This document shows positions 9,134 to 16,559 of a stretch of DNA of 44,364 nucleotides, piece by piece (position 1 is the stretch's first letter; the number at the start of each line of letters is the position of its first letter). The notes below the pieces were generated by a model. It ran no database searches. It had not been told where the DNA came from and saw nothing but the letters and a program-made list of their open reading frames with translations. Origin of the DNA: Candidatus Latescibacterota bacterium (lineage in GTDB: Bacteria > Latescibacterota > UBA2968 > UBA8231); assembly GCA_007571365.1 (NCBI GenBank), contig RKRN01000092.1:1-44364 (forward strand). The letters are read 5' to 3'. The translations under genes were made by a program, and so were the position numbers.

Positions 9134-9184
9134 ATTGGCCGGGCTAAGGCAGTAAATGGAGTTAAAAAAACGGAGATCGCGGCT

Positions 9185-9748
9185 ATGAATGCAGTGTCCC
9201 TACAACCTCATCTATGGACGCGGGAAGAATATCAGAAAATGGTATCCGCCGGCGTTTTTCATCCAGAGGACCGACTTGAACTGATCAACGGGGAAATCCT
9301 CGAAATGACACCACAAAGCAAGGCCCACGCTACAGCAGTCTGCCTAGTCTATGAAGCCTTGGTATCAGTATATGCCCGAGGCTTTACCGTGCGCATCCAA
9401 GTCCCCATGGCCTTGGGAGCGTCGTCTGAGCCTGAACCGGATGTCGCCGTCGTCCGCGGCCGACCACGCGATTACCTCGCGTGCCATCCGACGACTGCTG
9501 CGCTAGTCGTTGAAGTCTCGGATTCCTCACTGAGATACGATCGGGAACACAAGAAGGGGTTGTATGCCGCCAGCGGTACTCCCGAATACTGGATCCTCAA
9601 TCTGGTAGATTACTGCCTAGAGGTACATAGAGATCCGGACCCAGAACTGGGAACCTATCGGTCCTGCACAGTACTGACCCGCAACTCTATGGTCTCCCCA
9701 CTCGCCCACCCCGACGCCTCCATCTTAGTCGCCGACCTGCTTCCCTAG
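9185..9748 (+). CDS. Uma2 family (DUF820) endonuclease-like protein
   Basis: A 187-residue Uma2/DUF820 protein with the PD-(D/E)xK fold. Visible markers: TREEYQKM and LELINGEI near the N-terminus, PEPDVAVV (D86), VVEVSDSSLRYDREHKKGLYA (E110, K123) and PEYWILNL. All predicted catalytic residues are kept. These proteins are common in multicopy in some phyla; their biological role is not settled. Convergent with the following helicase fusion. The ATG has a weak GGAG upstream. Confidence 0.85.
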   Translation: MNAVSLQPHLWTREEYQKMVSAGVFHPEDRLELINGEILEMTPQSKAHATAVCLVYEALVSVYARGFTVRIQVPMALGASSEPEPDVAVVRGRPRDYLACHPTTAALVVEVSDSSLRYDREHKKGLYAASGTPEYWILNLVDYCLEVHRDPDPELGTYRSCTVLTRNSMVSPLAHPDASILVADLLP

Positions 9749-9756
9749 CCCGCGCA

Positions 9757-9783
9757 CGGCTCGAGAAATACCGCGCAGAGCCG
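9757..9783. terminator. candidate hairpin between convergent genes
   Basis: CGGCTC (9757-9762) and GAGCCG (9778-9783) form a perfect 6-base stem with a 15-base loop in the short gap between the Uma2 gene and the helicase gene, which converge here. An A/T-rich stretch (TATTTAAAAAA) lies 9790-9800. It could serve both strands. Confidence 0.3.
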
Positions 9784-9795
9784 CGCCTACTCTAT

Positions 9796-12700
9796 TTAAA
9801 AAAGCGACAACTGCTCAGCTCCGCGTCGGCGCGGCATGGCCGCCGCCTCGCGCACGAGCAACTGAGCGGGGATCTCTTCTACAAACGGCGATAGCGCGCA
9901 CGGCACTCGCTCGCCATAGCGCTGGCGGCTGCACGCCCGCAGCAACACTAGCTCCTCCTCGGCTCGCGTCATGCCCACGTAAAAGAGCCGCCGCTCCTCG
10001 GCGAGGTCGGCGTCCCGCTCGCGCAAGGGGACCAGTCCGTCCTCCACGCCGCAGATGAATACCACCGGAAACTCCAAGCCCTTGGCCGCGTGTAAGGTCA
10101 TCAACGCAACGGCTTCCGCGCCTGAAAGGCCGCCCCGCTCCTCGTAGTCGGCCTCCGCGCCTAAGAGCACGGTCTCCAAGAGCTGCTCAAGTGCTCCGGT
10201 CGCGTCCCCTACTCGGGCCAAGTGCTCCAAGTTTTCGTCCTCCGGGTCGCCGAAGTCGGCCTGCCAGCGGCGCACCCAAGTACCCGCTCCTTGTTGGGCG
10301 GCCCAGCGCCTGTACTCTGCTACCCGCGCCTCTAACGCCTCGACTTGCTCCTGCGCGGCGGCCGACAGTTCCCCCCGCCGCACTTGGCGCAAAATATGCG
10401 GTTCCGCGCCTATGGCCTCTAGGGCCTGCCAGCGGCGCACGGCCTCTTGCGAGATTACAGCGTAGCGGGCAAACGCCAACGCGGCCCGCACAGCCGGCGC
10501 TTGTAGAAAGCCCTTCTGCCCGACGAGTCGGTAGGGCAGGCCCTCCTTGCGGAAGCACTCTTCCAGCACTTGGCCCTGGCGACCTGTGCGGAAGAGCACG
10601 GCAAAGTCGGCGAAACTGCGCGTACCCTCGGCACCAGCATCGGTTTGCACCATATCCGTGCCGCCGACCATGCGGGCAATCTCCCGCACCACCGCAATGC
10701 CCTCGGCCGTCTCGCTCTGCACCTCAATTAGGCGAATTCTTTCCTTCGCCGGACGCACGGCTGCAAGCTCAATGGCCGTGCGCTCTGGATTGTGGCTGAC
10801 AACGGCCGCGGCGGCTTCGACAATATGGCCCTGTGAGCGGTAGTTCGCGCCTAGATGGAAGAGCTGCGTGTCTGAGAAGTGCTCGTGCAAGTGGGCGAAG
10901 TAAGCGGGCGAAGCACCGCGGAAGCTATAGATCGCCTGATCCGGGTCGCCAATGGCCATCAGGCCCGTACCTTCCCCCGCGAACTGGCGGACCAATCTAT
11001 ACTGGGCGGCGTTGAGGTCTTGGAATTCGTCGATTAGCAGATAGGAAAACCGCGCTCGCATCTGTTCCCGCACGGCGGCATCTGCTTCTAAAAGGCGCAG
11101 TAGATTCAACAGAATGTCGTCGTAGTCGCAGGCCCCGGACTCGTGGAGGGCCGCCTGATAGGCGCGGTAATGCGGTCGCCACTCCGCGGCTACCTCATCC
11201 GGCTCTTGCGCGGCGGCCTTGGCCAGCGAGATGGCTTGGCGGGCGGCGGCCACCGGGCCCGTCAAACCAGCTTCTACCAATACCCCCTCCAGCAACCGCT
11301 GCGCTTCCACCTCGTCGAGCACCAGCTTGGGCGCACAGCCCCATTCCCGCAACAGCGACAACGCCAAGCGGTGGAAGGTCCCCACCTGCATCGCGCCCAA
11401 CCCGGACTCACCACCCAACAACGCGCTCAGCCGCTGACGCATTTGTCCGGCCGCCCGCCGGGTAAAGGTAATGGCCACGATCTGCCCGGGGTCCACGCCG
11501 CTTGCGACCAGCCGGGCAATGCGCTGCGTCAGCACCCGGGTTTTGCCCGACCCCGGCCCAGCCACGACGACTAAAGGCCCTCCAGCGGCCTCTTCGACCT
11601 GCCGCTGTGTGGCGTCGCTCGCATCGGCGTCCGCCGCCACTGGTGCGATGCTAGCGGCTCTTGGCCGCGTTGGCCGCGGCACCGCTGCCTCTGCTGTCTT
11701 CGTCGCGGTCCCTGCTCCCAAGTCGAACAACGCACCCTGCCCTTTCAAGCGCGCCCGCTCCTCCTCGCTAAACACGCTGATTACGCCGTACTCCCCATCG
11801 TGGCCCGGGTAGATTTCGACTTCGCCGCTGCGCATCCGGCGTACGCCCTCGGCCACCAACGGCCCCGCGCAACCCTCAATCGCCTCGAGTCCAGCGCGGC
11901 GCAAGACTTCGAGCTCCGGGCCGATCTCGGCCAAGAGCCGATCGTACACAGCGCGGACTTTTTTGCTCTTAGGACCAACGCCAACCGCGGCGCCGATCAC
12001 TTCGTCAAGCGGGATCAAGTATTCGTACGGCGGAGCCACATCCGGGCGAAATCCCTCCGGGCGGTCCGCCAGTTTTTCCACCCGGTGCAAAACCCCTACC
12101 GTCAGCTTGCGACCGCACACCGGACAGATTCCCGCCGCGGCCAGCGTCTGCGCCGGTTTGTAGCACACCGCGCATTTGCGGTGGCCATCGTAGTGGTATT
12201 TGCCTTCTTCGGGGTAGAACTCCAAGGTGCCCAAAAAGCGCGTGGGGTCGCGGTCTTTGAGTGCCGCGTAGATGCCCGGGTACGAGCACTCGGTATCAAA
12301 GCACGTAGCTTCGCGCGCCAGTTTTTGCGGGGAGTGGGCGTCGGAATTAGATACGATTGCATAGCGGTCGAGGGCCGACAGCCGCCAGTTCATCGGCGGA
12401 TCTGAGGACAGGCCGGTCTCTACGGCGAAGATGTGCGACAGCAAATCCCCGTAGCACTCCTCCAACGAGTCAAAACCCGACGAGGCCCCCAAAACGGCAA
12501 AGTGCGGCGTCCATATATGGGCCGGGATGAAGAGCACGTTCTCATCGGCTTCGAGACAAACGTCTAAAAGGTCGCGGCTGTCTAGCCCCAAGATGGGCCG
12601 ACCGTCGGAGTGCAAGTTGCCAATGGCACCGAGGCGACGGTTGAGCCGAGCGACGGCTTCGAGGGTGGGCAAGATGACGACGTGGTGAATTTTGCGGGTC

Positions 12701-13008
12701 TTATCGCCCTTCTTGTAGATGGTGCTTATTTCCACCGAAAGCATGAAGCGCACGGCGCGCCGGCAGTGCTCGGGCAACGCTTGTTCCACAACGGCGCGAC
12801 GGCCGGGTTCGAGCTGATATAGCCCCTCCTCTGCTGGCTCAAGCTCCTCAGATAGTTCGGCAAACCACGCTGGATGCGTGTAGTCGCCCGTGCCGACCAC
12901 GTCGACGCCCTTGAGTGCCGACCACTTGTGCAAGTTGGAAGGGTTGAGTTCGCGGCTGGTCGCCCGCGCAAAACGCGAGTGGAGATGCACGTCGATTATG
13001 AACTGCAT
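9796..13008 (-). CDS. fusion of EndoQ/TIGR00375-type PHP nuclease with UvrD/Rep helicase
   Basis: A ~1070-residue fusion. Residues 1-~400 are a PHP-fold domain of the TIGR00375/endonuclease Q type: IIDVHLHSRFARATS with metal-binding HLH, then VVGTGDYTHPAWF, SNSDAHSP, and a four-Cys zinc ribbon (CAVC...CPVC) near 278-300. Archaeal EndoQ nicks DNA 5' to deaminated bases. Residues ~450-1070 are an SF1A helicase: GPGSGKTRVLTQRI (Walker A), LLIDEFQDLNAAQYR, GDPDQAIYSFRGA, TLHAAKGLEFPVV and FYVGMTRAEEELVLL. I prefer the ATG at 13008 (AGGA 7 bases upstream, starts MQFIIDVH) to the one at 13071. Likely role: nick at a lesion followed by unwinding; this is inference from the fusion. Confidence 0.85.
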   Translation of the reverse strand: MQFIIDVHLHSRFARATSRELNPSNLHKWSALKGVDVVGTGDYTHPAWFAELSEELEPAEEGLYQLEPGRRAVVEQALPEHCRRAVRFMLSVEISTIYKKGDKTRKIHHVVILPTLEAVARLNRRLGAIGNLHSDGRPILGLDSRDLLDVCLEADENVLFIPAHIWTPHFAVLGASSGFDSLEECYGDLLSHIFAVETGLSSDPPMNWRLSALDRYAIVSNSDAHSPQKLAREATCFDTECSYPGIYAALKDRDPTRFLGTLEFYPEEGKYHYDGHRKCAVCYKPAQTLAAAGICPVCGRKLTVGVLHRVEKLADRPEGFRPDVAPPYEYLIPLDEVIGAAVGVGPKSKKVRAVYDRLLAEIGPELEVLRRAGLEAIEGCAGPLVAEGVRRMRSGEVEIYPGHDGEYGVISVFSEEERARLKGQGALFDLGAGTATKTAEAAVPRPTRPRAASIAPVAADADASDATQRQVEEAAGGPLVVVAGPGSGKTRVLTQRIARLVASGVDPGQIVAITFTRRAAGQMRQRLSALLGGESGLGAMQVGTFHRLALSLLREWGCAPKLVLDEVEAQRLLEGVLVEAGLTGPVAAARQAISLAKAAAQEPDEVAAEWRPHYRAYQAALHESGACDYDDILLNLLRLLEADAAVREQMRARFSYLLIDEFQDLNAAQYRLVRQFAGEGTGLMAIGDPDQAIYSFRGASPAYFAHLHEHFSDTQLFHLGANYRSQGHIVEAAAAVVSHNPERTAIELAAVRPAKERIRLIEVQSETAEGIAVVREIARMVGGTDMVQTDAGAEGTRSFADFAVLFRTGRQGQVLEECFRKEGLPYRLVGQKGFLQAPAVRAALAFARYAVISQEAVRRWQALEAIGAEPHILRQVRRGELSAAAQEQVEALEARVAEYRRWAAQQGAGTWVRRWQADFGDPEDENLEHLARVGDATGALEQLLETVLLGAEADYEERGGLSGAEAVALMTLHAAKGLEFPVVFICGVEDGLVPLRERDADLAEERRLFYVGMTRAEEELVLLRACSRQRYGERVPCALSPFVEEIPAQLLVREAAAMPRRRGAEQLSLF

Positions 13009-13259
13009 ATTTGGTCCTGGCGTTGGAAGGTAATAATAGAGGTTTGCTGATTGCTCGCGTTGCCGGGCCATAGTATACTAGAATATCCTATCGCCGACAG
13101 CCAGACTTAGAGTCCAGCAAAACCGAGGGCGCGATGCTTGGGAACGTGGGCGTCTCGCTCGCGCAGCCGGGCGTACTCGTATCGGCTGTTAGGGACTTTA
13201 GGTGATGCTTTCTAGCAGGCCGTGGTTTGATCCGCTAGTGCGTCAACAGCCGAGAGCGG
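13009..13259. other. divergent intergenic region between helicase fusion and ImmA/IrrE gene
   Basis: No gene is supported here. A perfect 10-base palindrome TAGTATACTA lies at 13071-13080, 63 bases upstream of the preferred helicase start, and might be an operator or part of a promoter. Open frames upstream of the ImmA ATG lack family resemblance. Confidence 0.4.
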
Positions 13260-13328
13260 AAGATTTCAGTGAAGGTAGTAGACATCTTCGGCAACCACAC
13301 TGTTCCGATTGTGGAGGTAGCATTATGA
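13260..13328 (+). pseudogene. possible C-terminal remnant of a lost upstream gene
   Basis: In the frame ending at TGA 13326-13328 the last 22 codons read KISVKVVDIFGNHTVPIVEV and AL. This resembles the conserved extreme C-terminus (VKVIDIFGNDT-IVEV) I recall from some site-specific DNA methyltransferases or other large defence proteins. The frame is closed by a TAG at 13236. The TGA overlaps the ATG of the ImmA gene as ATGA, the signature of translational coupling, which suggests a former operon partner whose upstream part is gone. Assignment to a family is tentative. Confidence 0.4.
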
Positions 13329-14500
13329 GTGGGCCTATTTCCGTCAATCCCCAAGTCTTGTACTGGGCGCGTACCAGTTTGGGACTCTCGCAGGAAGAAG
13401 TCGCTCAGAGTATCAATAAGAAGGTTAGAGAAATTGATGCTTGGGAACGCGGCGAGGCGTCTCCAACATATATTCAGTTGGAAAAGCTGGCATACAAGAT
13501 CTATAAACGCCCTATCGCATTGTTCTTCTTTCCCGAAGTGCCGGAAGAGGAAATCATAGAGCAGGAATTTCGCACCTTGCCGGAGGAAGAACTGCTGCGT
13601 CTCTCGCCATGGATTCGTTACCTACTCCGCAAGGCAAGAGTACTACAACTCAATCTTGCCGAACTGTATGGCGGTGTGAATCCGGCAAAACGCCGGATAC
13701 TGCAAGATCTTGATTTTGCTCCCTCTGTGGCCGCTGCCGATATGGCCGAGCAAGTCCGTACCTATCTGGGCATTGATCTCGCTCAACAACAGGAATGGAA
13801 AAATACAGAGGATGCTCTCAAGCATTGGCGAGAAGTGCTAGAGGAATGCGGAATTTTTGTTTTCAAGGACACCTTCAAGAAGAAAGGTACAGGCGATAGT
13901 TCTTTTGCTGGTTTCTGCTTGTACGACCCAGATTTTCCGATAATCTACGTCAACAACAACAACGCTAAATCTCGTCAGATCTTTACCTTGTTCCACGAAC
14001 TGGCGCATCTTCTGATGCACACTGGCGGGATCGATACTCGGCAGGACAACTACATTGCGCGTATGACTGGCGACAATAGACGCATAGAAGTGCTCTGCAA
14101 TCTACTTGCCGCTGAGTTTCTGGTCCCCTCCCGTGATTTCGAAGAGCGTTCGGCTGGTGTTTCTATTGACGATCGCGCTATTGAAAATTGGGCTAGTCTG
14201 TACTGCGTTAGTAGAGAAACTATTTTGCGCCGCCTGCTTGACCAAGGACGAGTGAGCCGACAGTATTACGAACAGAAGGTACAACAATGGTCAAAGAAGC
14301 AAACGGGAATTAGAGGTACAGGCGGTGATTACTATCGGACCAAGGGAACGTATCTGGGTGAACGGTACATTGAAATGGTGTTTAGCCATTACCACCAAAG
14401 GCGTATTTCGGTGGAGCAAGCCGCTGATTATCTAGACGCACGGGCGAAGAACGTTCCTAGAATTGGAGAGTGGCTCTTCAATCAGGGAACAAGGACATGA
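13325..14500 (+). CDS. XRE-family HTH / ImmA-IrrE metallopeptidase regulator
   Basis: A 391-residue protein with an N-terminal XRE helix-turn-helix (residues ~11-60, LSQEEVAQSINKKVREIDAW) and a central COG2856/DUF955 zinc-peptidase domain whose metal motif is HELAH at residues 224-228. ImmA/IrrE proteins cleave or relieve repressors in mobile elements and stress systems. The ATG at 13325 follows a strong GGAGG; a longer open frame to 13202 lacks family resemblance. Its stop overlaps the next gene's ATG as ATGA. The pair with a DUF4411 PIN protein is a layout I associate with predicted toxin-antitoxin modules. Base composition is visibly AT-richer than the flanking genes, consistent with transfer. 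Confidence 0.88.
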   Translation: MSGPISVNPQVLYWARTSLGLSQEEVAQSINKKVREIDAWERGEASPTYIQLEKLAYKIYKRPIALFFFPEVPEEEIIEQEFRTLPEEELLRLSPWIRYLLRKARVLQLNLAELYGGVNPAKRRILQDLDFAPSVAAADMAEQVRTYLGIDLAQQQEWKNTEDALKHWREVLEECGIFVFKDTFKKKGTGDSSFAGFCLYDPDFPIIYVNNNNAKSRQIFTLFHELAHLLMHTGGIDTRQDNYIARMTGDNRRIEVLCNLLAAEFLVPSRDFEERSAGVSIDDRAIENWASLYCVSRETILRRLLDQGRVSRQYYEQKVQQWSKKQTGIRGTGGDYYRTKGTYLGERYIEMVFSHYHQRRISVEQAADYLDARAKNVPRIGEWLFNQGTRT

Positions 14501-14972
14501 CAATCTATGTGTTCGACAGCGGCCACTGATTGATCTTTTTCGCCACTATTATCGCGAGTGCTTTCCCTCTTTGTGGGAAGCATTTGACTTGATGGTTACA
14601 GAAGGTCGAATTACCTCGACGCGTGAAGTATTTAACGAACTGGAATCACACGACGATGACTTGGCGGCTTGGTGTAAGGAGAATAGGCAGCAAGTATTTA
14701 TAACGCCAAATGCGGAGGAGTTGGCGTTCGTAAGCGAGATTTTTGCAGTCAAGCACTTTCAGGCGATGATTCGCAAGAAGGAGCACCTTCAGGGAGGCCC
14801 TATTGCTGATCCGTTTGTCGTTGCGCGAGCAAAGTGTTTAGAAAATGGTTGCGTTGTAACGACCGAAAAATATAGTCCCAATGCGGCGAAAATTCCGAAC
14901 GTTTGTGAGCATTTTGAGATCGATTGTATTAATCTCGAAGAATTCATGGAACGGGAGAAATGGCGTTTTTAA
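14497..14972 (+). pseudogene. DUF4411 PIN-like protein with early one-base frameshift
   Basis: The coupled ATG at 14497 opens MTIYVFDSGH and stops at TGA 14527-14529. Adding one C at the CC of 14523-14524 turns this into MTIYVFDSGPLIDLFRHYY and joins the long frame that ends at 14972: ITSTREVFNELESHDDDLAA, then GGPIADPFVVARAKCLENGC and VVTTEKYSPNAAKIPNVCEH. These are the conserved DUF4411 (PIN fold) blocks; the first catalytic Asp (D7) lies before the break. A full protein would have ~158 residues. As read the putative toxin cannot be produced, while its ImmA partner is intact. Confidence 0.75.
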
Positions 14973-14982
14973 AACCCTGAAC

Positions 14983-15879
14983 CTAATCCCGCTCAACCCA
15001 GTTGGCGACCACAATCCCCACAGCCACCAACCCCATGCTAGCTAGCAGATAAGGCGATATAGCCTCGGCCAAAAGCGCGGCGCTCAACAGCACTCCCACC
15101 ACCGGCGTGGCAAAGCCGAAGCCTCCCAAGCGACCCGGCGAGTGGTGCTGAAGCAGAAAGACGAGGATGATAAAACACAGCCCGGCAACGACGATGCCTT
15201 GGTAGAGCACGCCAGCGACTACCGGGCCGGTTAGGACGTACTCGGCTTCGGATTCTAAGAGCACACTCCAAGCGGCAAACAAGGGCAGGCTCAGCACGGC
15301 CTGCCAGAACAGCACCTGATAGGGGTTAAGCCCTTGCACCAATCGCTTAATCACCACCTGCCGCAGGCCCAACAACAAACCGCTCGCGGCTACCATTGCA
15401 TCGCCGAGCAGGTACTGCGTCTCAGCCAGCACCAGCGACTCCCAAAACAGCAACACCACGCCGAAAAACGAAATGACCAAGCCAAACCACTGCGCCCAGC
15501 CCAAGCGGTCGCCGACGAACAAGTGGGCAAAGAGCGCGGTGAAGAAGGGGTAGATGTTGACCACCACCCCCGAGCGGCTGGCCGTGGTGTATTGAGTACC
15601 GGCGTTCAAAAGCCATATTTGCAGCGCGAAAAGCAAGGCCAAGCCGCCCAACCCCTTCCATTCGCTGCGGGGTACGCGCAGCCGAATACCAGCAAAAAGT
15701 GCCCCGATCCATACGGTCAGGGCACCTAGTGCAAAGCGCAAGCCAGCCATCGCCGCCGGTGGCACTCCGTCGAGCCCCACCTTGATCGCCACCGGATTGC
15801 CGCCCCACAGCACCGCGGTTACAATGGCCAGAGTACCGGCCTTTAGCCCGATGGCCTCATTGCGGATTTCGGTGGCCAA
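14983..15879 (-). CDS. EamA (DMT superfamily) transporter
   Basis: A 298-residue integral membrane protein with about ten hydrophobic helices in two EamA repeats, with the first marked by AVLWGGNPVAIKVGLDGVPP. DMT exporters of this type move amino acids, nucleotide precursors or other small metabolites; the substrate is unknown. The TTG start at 15879 follows the upstream cyclophilin stop by one base, so translation is probably coupled. It is the last gene of a likely five-gene minus-strand transcription unit that begins at the PHP hydrolase (20771). Confidence 0.85.
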   Translation of the reverse strand: MATEIRNEAIGLKAGTLAIVTAVLWGGNPVAIKVGLDGVPPAAMAGLRFALGALTVWIGALFAGIRLRVPRSEWKGLGGLALLFALQIWLLNAGTQYTTASRSGVVVNIYPFFTALFAHLFVGDRLGWAQWFGLVISFFGVVLLFWESLVLAETQYLLGDAMVAASGLLLGLRQVVIKRLVQGLNPYQVLFWQAVLSLPLFAAWSVLLESEAEYVLTGPVVAGVLYQGIVVAGLCFIILVFLLQHHSPGRLGGFGFATPVVGVLLSAALLAEAISPYLLASMGLVAVGIVVANWVERD

Positions 15880-15880
15880 T

Positions 15881-16522
15881 TTAGTCGATGATCTCGGCCT
15901 TGGCGATATAGTCTAGGTTGGGAAAGTTTTCTTCGAGGTAGGCGTTGCCCTTCATGGCGATCTGCCCTTGGGAAGGCTGCTGGCCGTATTCGGCGTTGAT
16001 CGCATCAACCACCTCCATGCCTTCTACGACTTCGCCGAAGGGCGCAAACCCCATGCCGTCGAGATTGGCGTTGTCTCCCAAGTTGATAAAGAGCTGGGTC
16101 GTGCGCGTATTGGGCTGATTGGTTTTGGCGTACGTGATCCTCCCACGTGTGTTGCTTTGCTTGACCGGGTCGTCGAGGATATGGGCGCGGTGCCAGGCTT
16201 GGTTCAGCTTTGGATTGCCGCTTAGCCCCCACTGCACCACAAAGTTCGGCACCACGCGGAAAAAGCGCTGCCCGTCGTAAAAACCGTTGCGAACCAAGTT
16301 GTAGAACCGGTCAGCACCCAGCGGCGCCCAATCGCGCGTCACTTGGATGATCACCGGACCGGCACTGGTCTCTAAATGCACTGAGAATTCGTCGGGAGCC
16401 TGCTCGTTAAAGGCTTCGCCTGTAGGATCCATTAATACCTCCTTATTTGCTTCCCCACCTTGGCCGCCGGTTCCACAGCCGAAAGCCCAAAGTACGATGA
16501 TTAGTAGTGCGCTCCGCTTCAT
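15881..16522 (-). CDS. secreted cyclophilin-type peptidyl-prolyl isomerase, probable lipoprotein
   Basis: A 213-residue cyclophilin: TSAGPVIIQVTRDWAPLGAD, FYDGQRFFRVVPNFVVQWG, then the QLFINLGDNANLDGMGFAPF block and GEVVEGMEVVDAI. These include the family's RFFR and FAPFG positions. The N-terminus MKRSALLIIVLWAFGC looks like a lipoprotein signal with a loose lipobox (AFGC, Cys16), placing it on the outer face of a membrane. It catalyses proline cis-trans isomerisation in folding of exported proteins. A purine-rich ribosome site is weak. Gaps to neighbours are 37 bases upstream and 1 base downstream. Confidence 0.85.
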   Translation of the reverse strand: MKRSALLIIVLWAFGCGTGGQGGEANKEVLMDPTGEAFNEQAPDEFSVHLETSAGPVIIQVTRDWAPLGADRFYNLVRNGFYDGQRFFRVVPNFVVQWGLSGNPKLNQAWHRAHILDDPVKQSNTRGRITYAKTNQPNTRTTQLFINLGDNANLDGMGFAPFGEVVEGMEVVDAINAEYGQQPSQGQIAMKGNAYLEENFPNLDYIAKAEIID

Positions 16523-16559
16523 TTTTAATGCCTTTTTGCTGGGTGTGTTTGTTGAGAAG

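Noticed and set aside
9796-13008. Novel PHP domain as a DNA polymerase proofreading part
   Set aside because: The attached domain is an SF1 helicase, not a polymerase, and the PHP blocks fit the TIGR00375/EndoQ type.
13202-13324. N-terminal 41-residue extension of the ImmA/IrrE protein
   Set aside because: The extension has no family resemblance, while the ATG at 13325 has a strong GGAGG ribosome site and coincides with the usual family start.
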